Origin: Bradyrhizobium forestalis
Lineage (GTDB): Bacteria; Pseudomonadota; Alphaproteobacteria; Rhizobiales; Xanthobacteraceae
DNA: 44,318 bases
Assembly (NCBI RefSeq): GCF_002795245.1
Contig: NZ_PGVG01000051.1
Location: forward strand, 1 to 44,318
Direction: 5' to 3'
Both the position numbers and the translations under genes were made by a program. The notes under the pieces are model-generated. The model did not search any database, was not told the DNA's origin, and saw nothing but the letters and a program-made list of their open reading frames with translations. Positions 7,758-15,339 of this stretch are shown here, one piece after another. Every line of letters starts with the position of its first letter. Positions within the stretch are counted from its first letter, which is position 1.

Positions 7758-9170
7758 ATGCATCAGATCGTCACAAAGCAAGTCGATTCCTCGCGCCGCT
7801 GGTGGGTGCTCGCCATCGTCGTGGCCGCCCAGTTCATGTTCGGCGTCGATGCCTTCGTGGTCAATGTCGCGATTCCCACCATCGCGGTCGAGCTGAAAGC
7901 CTCGCCGGCCGAGATCGAATCCATCATCGCGATCTACCTGATCGCCTATGCCACGCTGGTCGTGACCGGCGGCCGACTCGGCGACATCCACGGCACCAAG
8001 AACATCTTCATCGCCGGCGTGCTCGGCTTCACCCTGACCTCGCTGTGGTGCGGTCTCGCACAATCCGGCGCCGAGCTGATCATCGCGCGGCTGGCGCAGG
8101 GCGCGACCGCGGCGCTGATGGTGCCGCAGGTGCTGGCGACGCTGCACCTGCTGTTCACCGACGGCCAGCGCAATCGCGCCTTCGCCATCTACGGCATCGT
8201 GCTCGGGCTTGCGGGCGCCGCGGGCTTCCTGCTTGGCGGCCTGCTGGTCACGCTAAATCTCGCCGGCACCGGCTGGCGCGCGGTGTTCTTCGTCAACGTG
8301 CCTTTCGGCCTCGCCATTGCCGCAGCCGCCTGGCGCATCATGCCGTCGGTGCCGCGCCGATCGGGTACAAGGCTCGACATCAAGGGCAGCGTGGTGCTGT
8401 TCGCGGGGCTGTTGTGCCTGATCGGCCCGCTGCTGTTCGGTCACGATGTCGGCTGGGCGCCGTGGCTGTGGGCGGTGATAGGAAGCGGCGCCGTGATTCT
8501 CGCCGCGTTCCTGAAGCTGGAGCACGCGGTCGCACGCGCCGGCGGCATGCCGCTGATCGATCTCATGCTGCTGGCGGACGCCGCCTTTCTGCGCGGCCTC
8601 GGCGCCGCATTCTTTTTCTTCTTCGCCAATCTCTCGTTCTATTTGGTGATGACGCTGTTCATGCAGCGCGGCCTGAACATCCCACCGCTCGCGGCCGGCA
8701 TGGCCTTCATTCCGCTCGCGCTGGCCTTCGTCGTGGCCTCGCGCCACAGCGGCGTTCGGGCGCGCCATCGCGGCACCAAGGTTTTGCTCGAAGGCTGCGT
8801 GCTTCAGATCGCGGGCCTCGCCGCGCTCGCGCTCGTCGCGGGCTTTGTCGATGCGCCGTCGCCGCGCCTGCTTGCGCTGACCATGATCATCTTCGGCTAT
8901 GGTCAAGGATTGGTGATGGCGCCGCTGTCGGGCGTGGTGCTCTCGACGGTGAAGCCGGTTGCCGCCGGCTCGGCCTCCGGTATCTACGGCACGACGGCGC
9001 AGATCGGAAATGCGGCCGGAGTGGCCGCAATCGGCGCGGTGTTCTTCGCGGTCGAAGCGGTGCAATCAGCGCGCGCAGGATTTTTCGTCTCGCTCGCACT
9101 GTTTGTGACGTTAATCATGGCCTGCATCGCATTTGTGACGTGGATGCGCCGCGCATCTGCATCAAGTTGA
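7758..9170 (+). CDS. MFS transporter, DHA2 (EmrB/QacA-like) drug or metabolite exporter
   Basis: Integral inner-membrane transporter of 470 residues with many hydrophobic segments, consistent with the 14-helix DHA2 drug:H+ antiporter family. Family signatures include FMFGVDAFVVNVAIPTI in the first helix (motif D-like) and GGRLGDIHGTKN (motif A, about 72-83) between helices 2 and 3, followed by a motif C-like GIVLGLAGAAGFLLGG. It has no adjacent membrane-fusion partner. It is divergent from the LimB-like gene with a 250-base gap, so it may export or tolerate the same compounds, but no regulator is present. Confidence 0.9.
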   Translation: MHQIVTKQVDSSRRWWVLAIVVAAQFMFGVDAFVVNVAIPTIAVELKASPAEIESIIAIYLIAYATLVVTGGRLGDIHGTKNIFIAGVLGFTLTSLWCGLAQSGAELIIARLAQGATAALMVPQVLATLHLLFTDGQRNRAFAIYGIVLGLAGAAGFLLGGLLVTLNLAGTGWRAVFFVNVPFGLAIAAAAWRIMPSVPRRSGTRLDIKGSVVLFAGLLCLIGPLLFGHDVGWAPWLWAVIGSGAVILAAFLKLEHAVARAGGMPLIDLMLLADAAFLRGLGAAFFFFFANLSFYLVMTLFMQRGLNIPPLAAGMAFIPLALAFVVASRHSGVRARHRGTKVLLEGCVLQIAGLAALALVAGFVDAPSPRLLALTMIIFGYGQGLVMAPLSGVVLSTVKPVAAGSASGIYGTTAQIGNAAGVAAIGAVFFAVEAVQSARAGFFVSLALFVTLIMACIAFVTWMRRASASS

Positions 9171-9311
9171 GGCATTGCGGTCAATACGTGCGGATTCCTG
9201 CTGAATTTCCAGTGATTTTCGCGAGATCGACAGCGCACGGTCTTTTTATTTTGCAATGCAGCAACTATCTGGTGGTGCTTAACGTTGAAAGTCGCCCACC
9301 AGGAAATTGCC

Positions 9312-10487
9312 GTGTCGTTAGCCAGAAATGTCGATCTGTTGAGACGTCTGCCCAGGCTGGACGGACTACGCTTTGCCGAGCTCGGCCGCAGCGCGGAATC
9401 ATCCAGCCCGCTGCAAGAGGTCACGGGCTTCGGTGACAATCCGGGGGCCTTGCGCATGTTCGCGTTCGTGCCGGCGCAGCTGCAGAAGCCGCGCGCGCTC
9501 GTCGTCGTGCTGCATGGCTGCGGGCAGACGGCAGCCGCTTACGATCTCGGCGCGGGCTGGTCGACGCTCGCGAAGCATTACGGCTTCGCACTGTTGATGC
9601 CCGAGCAGCAGCGCATCAACAACGGCAACACCTGCTTCAACTGGTTCAATCCGGAGGACACCGCGCGGGACAGCGGCGAGCCGCGTTCGATCCGCGAGAT
9701 GATCGCGCATATGGTCGAGGCGCACCGCATCGATTCCAGGCGCGTCTTCATCACCGGCCTGTCCGCCGGCGGCGGTATGACCTCGGTGATGCTTGCGACC
9801 TATCCGGAAGTCTTCGCGGCCGGCGCGGTCATCGCCGGCCTGCCCTACGGCATCGCCTCGAATCTGCGTGAGGCACTGGATGGCATGTTCCATTCCCCGG
9901 CGCGTCCCGCGCGCGAGCTCGGCGATCTCGTGCGCAGCGCCTCCGATCATCGTGGTCCGTGGCCGAAGATCTCGGTGTGGCACGGCAGCGCCGACCGCAC
10001 CGTCAATCCCGGCAATGCCAACGAGATCGTCAAGCAGTGGCTCGATTTGCACGATCTGCCCGACGTGCCGATGGCGGAGACCAATGTCGACGGCTATCCG
10101 CGCCAGACGTGGTGGGGCAAGGACGGCGAGACGCTGGTCGAGTCCTACGCCATCACCAACATGGCGCACGGCACGCCGCTTGGCCTTGCCGACAACGACC
10201 AGCGCTACGGCGTCGAAGGCGCGTTCCTGATCGAGGCTGGCATCTCCTCGTCCTACCACATCGCAAAGTTCTTCGGCCTTACCGGCTGGATTCCGGATGC
10301 GGCGGCGAAGAAAGCGGAGGCCAAGCCTGCAACGAAGCCGGCGCTCTCGCCTGCGCCGCATCTCGCCCGCTCGATCCGCGCAGCAGTCGCCGAAGAGCTG
10401 GTCGAGCCGCAGCGCGAGAAGGCCCGCGGCTTCGATCTCGGTCAGATCATCACGCGCGCGCTGACCGCCGCGGGGTTGATGAAGTAG
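9312..10487 (+). CDS. PHB depolymerase-family (LpqC-type) esterase
   Basis: Alpha/beta-hydrolase of about 391 residues. The oxyanion segment LHGCGQ (about 67-72) precedes the nucleophile elbow GLSAGG (Ser about 151). The probable Asp is in HGSADRTVNP (about 228) and the His in MAHGTP (about 286). This is the Esterase_phb/LpqC family, which includes PHB depolymerases and feruloyl or acetyl esterases. No clear signal peptide is seen, so extracellular polymer degradation is unsupported. GTG at 9312 is preferred because AGGA lies seven bases before it; a TTG at 9285 would add nine residues. An Ala/Lys/Pro-rich linker (about 305-330) leads to a C-terminal tail. It is distinct from the true intracellular depolymerase at 18627. 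Confidence 0.88.
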   Translation: MSLARNVDLLRRLPRLDGLRFAELGRSAESSSPLQEVTGFGDNPGALRMFAFVPAQLQKPRALVVVLHGCGQTAAAYDLGAGWSTLAKHYGFALLMPEQQRINNGNTCFNWFNPEDTARDSGEPRSIREMIAHMVEAHRIDSRRVFITGLSAGGGMTSVMLATYPEVFAAGAVIAGLPYGIASNLREALDGMFHSPARPARELGDLVRSASDHRGPWPKISVWHGSADRTVNPGNANEIVKQWLDLHDLPDVPMAETNVDGYPRQTWWGKDGETLVESYAITNMAHGTPLGLADNDQRYGVEGAFLIEAGISSSYHIAKFFGLTGWIPDAAAKKAEAKPATKPALSPAPHLARSIRAAVAEELVEPQREKARGFDLGQIITRALTAAGLMK

Positions 10488-10510
10488 TTGGCACGCAGAA
10501 TTATCTCCGA

Positions 10511-10667
10511 TGTCGTCCCGGACAAGCGCGCCCCAAGCGCGCGCCGATCCGGGACCCATGCTCCCAGGATTGAGCGAGGCGCGAAAGCGCAACGCCTAGT
10601 CCCCGTAACCACATCTCCCTGTGGCTGTGGGTCCCGGATCTGCGCTGACGCTTGTCCGGGACGACAG
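10511..10667. repeat. Paired palindromic repeat, family B, copy 1
   Basis: Outer arms TGTCGTCCCGGACAAGCGCG and CGCTTGTCCGGGACGACA face each other, with inner GGGACCCA/TGGGTCCC boxes. It lies between the convergent esterase and ABM-like genes. The closest other copy is 31851-32004. Confidence 0.8.
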
Positions 10668-10695
10668 TTGAGTTTGTGGCGACGTCGTCGCTTCA

Positions 10696-11001
10696 TCACG
10701 ACGCCGTCTGGTCGATCCATTCGATCGGCGTCACCGTCACCTCGCCGCCGGCAACCTTCCGCGTCGCCTCCTGATAGGCCCTGAAGAAGTCGCGCGATTG
10801 CAGAGCTTTCTGCGCGGCATCGTCGCTGGCGCTGGCAAGATGGAAGTAGCTGCCGTCGTCTCGAGCCTTCAGGACGCGATAACCGATCCGCCCTTTCAGC
10901 TCCGGATCGCCGTCGATCGCCTTGATGAAGCGGCCGATCTCCCGGTGCCAATCCTCCGTCGTGCCGTTCTTGAACTGGTATCTGATCATGAAGTGCTTCA
11001 T
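10696..11001 (-). CDS. Small ABM-like (dimeric alpha/beta barrel) protein of unknown function
   Basis: Conserved-looking 101-residue protein with no cysteine, signal peptide or membrane segment. The N-terminal MKHFMIRYQFKNGT strand, a helix (WHREIGRFIKAID) and a later YFHLASASDDAAQKAL segment suggest a ferredoxin-like fold such as the antibiotic-biosynthesis-monooxygenase (ABM) or dimeric alpha/beta barrel superfamily. GGAG lies six bases before the ATG. It is transcribed away from the HxlR regulator with 141 bases between start codons, a typical arrangement for a regulator and its target. The function is not established from sequence. Confidence 0.75.
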   Translation of the reverse strand: MKHFMIRYQFKNGTTEDWHREIGRFIKAIDGDPELKGRIGYRVLKARDDGSYFHLASASDDAAQKALQSRDFFRAYQEATRKVAGGEVTVTPIEWIDQTAS

Positions 11002-11059
11002 GTGACGCTCCTTGCTTCGTCTTGTGCGTCATCATCTGCGGCTTGCGCGCGATCCCGCA

Positions 11060-11086
11060 AGTATGGACAAAATTGATAGTATGGAC
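11060..11086. promoter_or_regulatory. Direct repeat AGTATGGAC in HxlR divergent promoter
   Basis: Two copies of AGTATGGAC start at 11060 and 11078, 18 bases apart, in the gap between the ABM-like gene and the hxlR-type gene. The spacing is close to two helical turns, which suits binding by a dimeric winged-helix regulator. This is a candidate operator only. Confidence 0.45.
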
Positions 11087-11142
11087 TTTTTCACCGCCGC
11101 TCCTATCCTCCTCGCTTGCTGGATGCTCGTGGAGGAGACGAC

Positions 11143-11511
11143 ATGGCAAAAGCAATTCCGGCGCGCGCCTGTCCGGTCGCGGCGTTTCAGAAGATGATCA
11201 GTGGCAAGTACAAGCTGCGTATCGTCTGGGATCTCAAGGACGGCCCGCGCCGCTACGGCGAGATCAGGAGCGGACTGCTGCGCGGCGCGGGCGGCAGTGC
11301 GGAAATCACCCCGCGTGTGCTCAGCCGCGAATTGAAGGCACTGACCGAAAGCGGCCTGATCGACCGCAAGGATTTTGGCGAGGTCCCGCCCAAGGTGGAG
11401 TATCGCCTGACGCGAAAAGGAAAGAGCTTCGTGCCCGTGGTTGCCGCCATCCGCGAATGGGGCGAGCGCAACCTGAATGAGGCGGCGGCCTTGGCCGACG
11501 CTGCCGAATAG
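11143..11511 (+). CDS. HxlR-family winged-helix transcriptional regulator
   Basis: DNA-binding regulator of 122 residues. It shows the family layout: a Cys-Pro near the start (CPV, Cys10), ISGKYKLRIVWDLKDGPRRYGEIR, the recognition-helix region ITPRVLSRELKALTESGLI, and the wing FGEVPPKVEYRLTRKG. Several HxlR proteins use this N-terminal Cys to sense electrophiles or oxidants. ATG at 11143 is chosen because GGAGGAG ends five bases upstream; the open frame begins earlier at 11116. The divergent 101-residue gene and the AGTATGGAC direct repeat between them suggest local control. Confidence 0.92.
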   Translation: MAKAIPARACPVAAFQKMISGKYKLRIVWDLKDGPRRYGEIRSGLLRGAGGSAEITPRVLSRELKALTESGLIDRKDFGEVPPKVEYRLTRKGKSFVPVVAAIREWGERNLNEAAALADAAE

Positions 11512-11518
11512 TTACACT

Positions 11519-12187
11519 TTACATCTCGCCGGTGATGAACGGATTGGTCATCCGCTCCTGGCCGATGCTCGAGCCGGCGCCGTGGCCGCAGATGAAGCCG
11601 ACGTCGTCGCCGAGCGGCAACAGCTTCGTCTTGATCGAGTTGATCAGCGCGGCGTGACTGCCGCCCGGGAGATCGGTGCGCCCGACCGAGCCTGCGAACA
11701 GGACGTCGCCAACATGGGCAAAACGCAAGTCCTTGTTGAAGAACACAACGCTGCCGGGTGAATGACCCGGGCAATGCAGGATATCGAACTGCAAGTCGCC
11801 GATCGACACGCTGTCGCCTTCATCGAGCCAGCGGTCAGGGGTGAAATCGCGTCCTCCGGTCATGCCGAAGCGCGCGCCGCTGGCGACGACATTGTCGAGC
11901 AGGAACTTGTCCGCGACATGCGGGCCCTCGATCGGCACCTTCAGCGCATCGCGCAGCTCGGCCGCGCCGCCGACATGATCGATATGGCCGTGGGTCAGCC
12001 AGATCTTCTCCACGGTGACGCCGGTTCTCTTGATCGCATCCAGAATCTTCGGCACGTCGCCGCCGGGATCGATCACCACGGCCTTCTTGGAAGGCTCGTC
12101 CCAGATGATGGTGCAGTTCTGCTCGAACAGCGTCACGGGAACGATGATCGCGCCCGCCTTGGCTTTGGTGTCGTTTTGCTCGCTCAT
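11519..12187 (-). CDS. Metallo-beta-lactamase-fold hydrolase, glyoxalase II-like
   Basis: MBL-fold enzyme of 222 residues. The metal-binding motif THGHIDHVGG supplies HxHxDH (about residues 65-70). Later ligands are the His in LHCPGHSPGSV and the Asp in HVGDVLFAGSVGRTD, and a final His is in CGHGAGS. The short length without the C-terminal helical domain of true glyoxalase II points to the YcbL-like group, which hydrolyses thioesters of glutathione or related small molecules. The start MSEQND at 12187 is the natural N-terminus; the open frame extends to 12685 through sequence antisense to the GH13 gene and is not coding there. Confidence 0.92.
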   Translation of the reverse strand: MSEQNDTKAKAGAIIVPVTLFEQNCTIIWDEPSKKAVVIDPGGDVPKILDAIKRTGVTVEKIWLTHGHIDHVGGAAELRDALKVPIEGPHVADKFLLDNVVASGARFGMTGGRDFTPDRWLDEGDSVSIGDLQFDILHCPGHSPGSVVFFNKDLRFAHVGDVLFAGSVGRTDLPGGSHAALINSIKTKLLPLGDDVGFICGHGAGSSIGQERMTNPFITGEM

Positions 12188-12360
12188 GATCTCACAATGC
12201 CGATTTTTGCCAGGCCGCCAAGCAAAAGATTCGGGTCGACCAACGGGAACGAACCCGGGAACAACTGTCACACGACCGTCCCAATTGGCCTGCCAATTTG
12301 AACCGGGGCGTTGCCGTCGCGTTCTCCCGCGCGAGGCGCAGATTTTGGGTGGTTTTCGGC

Positions 12361-13959
12361 ATGGCTCAAGGCAACGAGACTTGGTGGCGCGACGGCATCT
12401 TCTATCAGATCTATCCGCGCTCGTTTCAGGACAGCGATGGTGACGGCGTCGGCGACCTCGCCGGCATTTTACGACGGCTGCCTTATGTGAAATCGCTCGG
12501 CGTCGACGCGATCTGGCTGTCGCCGATCTTTCCTTCGCCGATGGCGGATTTCGGCTACGACATCTCGGACTATGTCGGCATCGAGCCGCTGTTCGGCACG
12601 ATGGCGGATTTCGATGCGCTGCTCGCGGCCGCCCATGACAATGGCCTGAAGCTGATTCTCGACCTCGTGCCGAACCACACATCAAGCCAGCATCCCTGGT
12701 TCGTCGAGAGTCGGTCCTCGCGCGACACTCCCAGGCGCGACTGGTACATCTGGCGCGATCCGGCGGGCGATGGTGGCGTGCCGAATAACTGGCTGTCCGA
12801 GTTCGGCGGCAGCGCGTGGCAGTTCGACGAGACCACGGGCCAATATTACTACCACGCCTTCCTCGCCGAGCAGCCGGATCTCAACTGGCGCAATCCGGAC
12901 GTCCGCGCCGCGATCTACGATGTGATGCGGTCCTGGCTGGACAAGGGCGTCGACGGCTTTCGCGTCGACGTGATTTGGCATCTGATCAAGGACGCCGAGT
13001 TCCGCGACAATCCGCCGAACCCGCATTATGTCGAGGGCCGGCCGCCGAACGAAAGGATCCTGACGCAATACTCGACCGACCAGCCCGAGGTGCATGACGT
13101 GATCGCCGAGATGAGGCGTGTCACCGATGCCTATGGTGCTCGCGTCTTGATCGGCGAGATCTATCTGCCGCTGCACCGTCTCATGGCCTATTACGGCAAC
13201 GATCTCACCGGCGCGCAGATGCCGTTCAATTTCGCGCTGCTCTCGACCTTCTGGAGCGCGCGCTCGATCGAGAAGATCATCGAGGATTACGAGAAGTCGC
13301 TGCCGCGCGGTGCCTGGCCGAACTGGGTGCTTGGCAATCATGATCGCCCGCGCGTGGCGAGCCGCGTCGGTCCCGAGCAGGCCCGCGTCGCGGCCATGCT
13401 GCTGCTGACGCTGCGCGGCACGCCGACGCTTTATTACGGCGACGAGATCGGCATGCACCAACTCGCGATCGCGCCGGAGGACGTGCGCGATCCCTTCGAG
13501 AAGAACGTGCCCGGCATCGGTGTCGGCCGCGACGGCTGCCGCACGCCGATGCAATGGGATTCGTCGAACTTCGCCGGCTTTTCGGAAGTGAGGCCGTGGC
13601 TGCCGCTGCCGGAGGATCATATCCGGGAGAATGTCGCCAATCTCGAAGCCGATCCGCGCTCGATCCTCAATCTCTACAGGCGCCTGATCGCCTTGCGGAA
13701 GAGCTGTCCCCCGTTGATCGCGGGCGATTATCATCCGATCGCAGCGCAAGGCGATCTCCTGATCTATCGCCGCGAGACTGAGGGCAGGGCGGTGATCGTG
13801 GCGCTCAACCTCGGCCCCGACCCGATCGCGGTGACCACCAGCGCGATCCGTTTCGGCAGCGAGATATTGCTGTCGACCTTTCTGGATCGCGAGGGCGAGC
13901 GGCTGGAGGGTGTGCTGGATTTGCGTGGCAATGAGGGGGTGCTGGTGATGCCGCCTTAG
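12361..13959 (+). CDS. GH13 alpha-glucosidase / oligo-glucosidase
   Basis: Glycoside hydrolase family 13 enzyme of 532 residues. It begins with the typical WWRDGIFYQIYPRSFQDSDGDG. Catalytic residues are visible: nucleophile Asp203 in GFRVDVI, acid/base Glu266 in IGEIYLP, and transition-state Asp328 in NWVLGNHDRPR. DLVPNHTS (101-108) is conserved region I. The order and C-terminal beta domain match exo-acting alpha-1,4- or alpha-1,6-glucosidases of the oligosaccharide type. No signal peptide is seen, so it acts in the cytoplasm, likely on maltose-like or isomaltose-like substrates. ATG at 12361 fits the family N-terminus; the frame opens at 12298. It is divergent from the MBL hydrolase and not near trehalose or maltose transport genes. 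Confidence 0.93.
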   Translation: MAQGNETWWRDGIFYQIYPRSFQDSDGDGVGDLAGILRRLPYVKSLGVDAIWLSPIFPSPMADFGYDISDYVGIEPLFGTMADFDALLAAAHDNGLKLILDLVPNHTSSQHPWFVESRSSRDTPRRDWYIWRDPAGDGGVPNNWLSEFGGSAWQFDETTGQYYYHAFLAEQPDLNWRNPDVRAAIYDVMRSWLDKGVDGFRVDVIWHLIKDAEFRDNPPNPHYVEGRPPNERILTQYSTDQPEVHDVIAEMRRVTDAYGARVLIGEIYLPLHRLMAYYGNDLTGAQMPFNFALLSTFWSARSIEKIIEDYEKSLPRGAWPNWVLGNHDRPRVASRVGPEQARVAAMLLLTLRGTPTLYYGDEIGMHQLAIAPEDVRDPFEKNVPGIGVGRDGCRTPMQWDSSNFAGFSEVRPWLPLPEDHIRENVANLEADPRSILNLYRRLIALRKSCPPLIAGDYHPIAAQGDLLIYRRETEGRAVIVALNLGPDPIAVTTSAIRFGSEILLSTFLDREGERLEGVLDLRGNEGVLVMPP

Positions 13960-13961
13960 CT

Positions 13962-13988
13962 GTCGTCCCCCGCGTTCGCGGGGACGAC
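13962..13988. terminator. Hairpin after GH13 gene
   Basis: GTCGTCCCC and GGGGACGAC enclose CGCGTTCGC just past the GH13 stop. No T-tract follows, so it is either a weak terminator or half of a palindromic repeat unit of the kind found elsewhere in the window. Confidence 0.5.
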
Positions 13989-14060
13989 GGCGGAATATGG
14001 GCCGCAGTTCGCCTCCATTGAACGGTGTCCGCCCCTAGCGGAATCGGCTATCCTCCCCCC

Positions 14061-14549
14061 ATGGACAACACCGCCCGCATCACCCTCGTGCCGCCGCCGG
14101 ATCGCCGCCAGTCGGAGACGGCGCTCGCGGTCGCGCGCGGCACGGCGCGGCTCCTGCGCTCGCTCGGCTTCTCCTGCATCAGCGAATTGCCGCTGCCGTC
14201 GGGCCGGCGTGCCGATCTCGTGGCGCTGAACGAGCGCGGCGAGATCTGGATCGTCGAGATCAAGTCGTCGGTCGAGGATCTGCGCGCCGACCAGAAATGG
14301 CACGAATACCGCGCCCATTGCGACCGGCTGTTCTTCGCCTTCACGCAGGATCTGCCGTGCGAGATCTTTCCTGAAGACACCGGCCTGATCATCGCCGACG
14401 CCTATGGCGCGCACCTGCATTGCGAGGCGCCCGAGCACAAGCTCGCTGCCGCCACGCGCAAGCAGATGACGGTGCGTTTCGCGATGGCGGCGGCCTTGCG
14501 GATCAACCGCCTGGTCGATCCGCAGGGGCATGCGGATTTTTGGGAATAG
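14061..14549 (+). CDS. mmcB: MmcB-family DNA repair protein, PD-(D/E)xK-like
   Basis: Protein of 162 residues matching the alphaproteobacterial MmcB family, which was described as part of the SOS-linked response to mitomycin C damage in Caulobacter. The nuclease-like core is visible: an Asp in SGRRADLVAL, then the GEIWIVEIKSS strand giving the D...ExK signature, followed by FADQK-like DLRADQKWHEYR. Single-copy, stand-alone placement is usual. ATG at 14061 lacks an obvious ribosome binding site; an in-frame GTG at 14025 is an alternative. I see no LexA box that I can call with confidence upstream. Confidence 0.88.
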   Translation: MDNTARITLVPPPDRRQSETALAVARGTARLLRSLGFSCISELPLPSGRRADLVALNERGEIWIVEIKSSVEDLRADQKWHEYRAHCDRLFFAFTQDLPCEIFPEDTGLIIADAYGAHLHCEAPEHKLAAATRKQMTVRFAMAAALRINRLVDPQGHADFWE

Positions 14550-14579
14550 GACGGTCTTGTGTCCCGGACGCGCCGCGCC

Positions 14580-14676
14580 GTAGGTCGGCAAAGCGAAAGC
14601 GTGCCCACAATTCAAGCCAATCAGGACTGAAGCAGAAATGGTGGGCACGGCGCTGCGCGCCTTTGCCCACCCTACG
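14580..14676. repeat. Paired palindromic repeat (GTAGG..GGCAAAG..GTGCCCAC type)
   Basis: GTAGGTCGGCAAAGCGAAAGC with GTGCCCAC on the left faces GTGGGCACGGCG and GCCTTTGCCCACCCTAC on the right. It fills the convergent gap between mmcB and regR and probably limits read-through in both directions. Confidence 0.7.
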
Positions 14677-14682
14677 CAACCG

Positions 14683-15237
14683 TTACCGCGGCGCGCGCTT
14701 GGCCAGAATTCGTTGCAGCGTACGCCGGTGCATGTTGAGCCGGCGCGCCGTTTCCGAGACGTTGCGATTGCACATCTCGTAGATGCGCTGGATGTGCTCC
14801 CAGCGGACGCGGTCGGCAGACATCGGGTTGGTCGGCAGCTCGGATTTCTCCGCGCTGGTCGACAGCAGTGCCGCGACGACGTCGTCGGCGTCCGCGGGCT
14901 TGGAGAGATAGTCGATCGCGCCCATCTTCACCGCGGTGACGGCGGTGGCGATGTTGCCATAGCCGGTCAGCACGATCGCGCGCGCATCCGGGCGCTTCTT
15001 CTTCAGCGCCGAGACCACGTCGAGGCCGTTGCCGTCGCCGAGCCGCAAGTCCACCACCGCGAAGGCCGGCGCCGACTTGCCGATCTGCGCAAGTCCGTCC
15101 GAGACGGTGTCGCATGATGTCACGGCAAAGCCCCGCGTCTCCATGGCGCGCGACAGCCGCTCCAGAAACGGCTTGTCGTCTTCCACGATGAGAAGCGAGC
15201 GGTCGGTCTGTTCGTTCAGTTCGGCGATGGCGTTCAA
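14683..15237 (-). CDS. regR: Redox response regulator RegR (ActR/PrrA/RegA family)
   Basis: Response regulator of 184 residues. The receiver domain has acidic residues in IVEDD, the phospho-acceptor Asp63 in VVDLRLG, Thr91 in VLTGYG and Lys113 in LSKPAD. The C-terminal Fis-type helix-turn-helix reads NVSETARRLNMHRRTLQRIL, the hallmark of the RegA/PrrA/ActR group. In Bradyrhizobium, RegR activates fixR-nifA and many anaerobic genes. The TTG at 15237 is preferred because GAGAGG lies about eight bases upstream and the numbering then places the acceptor at residue 63; an ATG at 15261 or 15267 has no such signal. It lies about 100 bases downstream of regS on the same strand and is likely co-transcribed. 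Confidence 0.93.
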   Translation of the reverse strand: MNAIAELNEQTDRSLLIVEDDKPFLERLSRAMETRGFAVTSCDTVSDGLAQIGKSAPAFAVVDLRLGDGNGLDVVSALKKKRPDARAIVLTGYGNIATAVTAVKMGAIDYLSKPADADDVVAALLSTSAEKSELPTNPMSADRVRWEHIQRIYEMCNRNVSETARRLNMHRRTLQRILAKRAPR

Positions 15238-15339
15238 GGTGTTGTCCTCTCTCCAGCGCATTGACATATGGCGTCGCAGTCGCGCGGTGCCAAGGCGGCA
15301 AATGGTCGGTCCGCCCCGTTGTGCGACGCAAGGTCGCGG

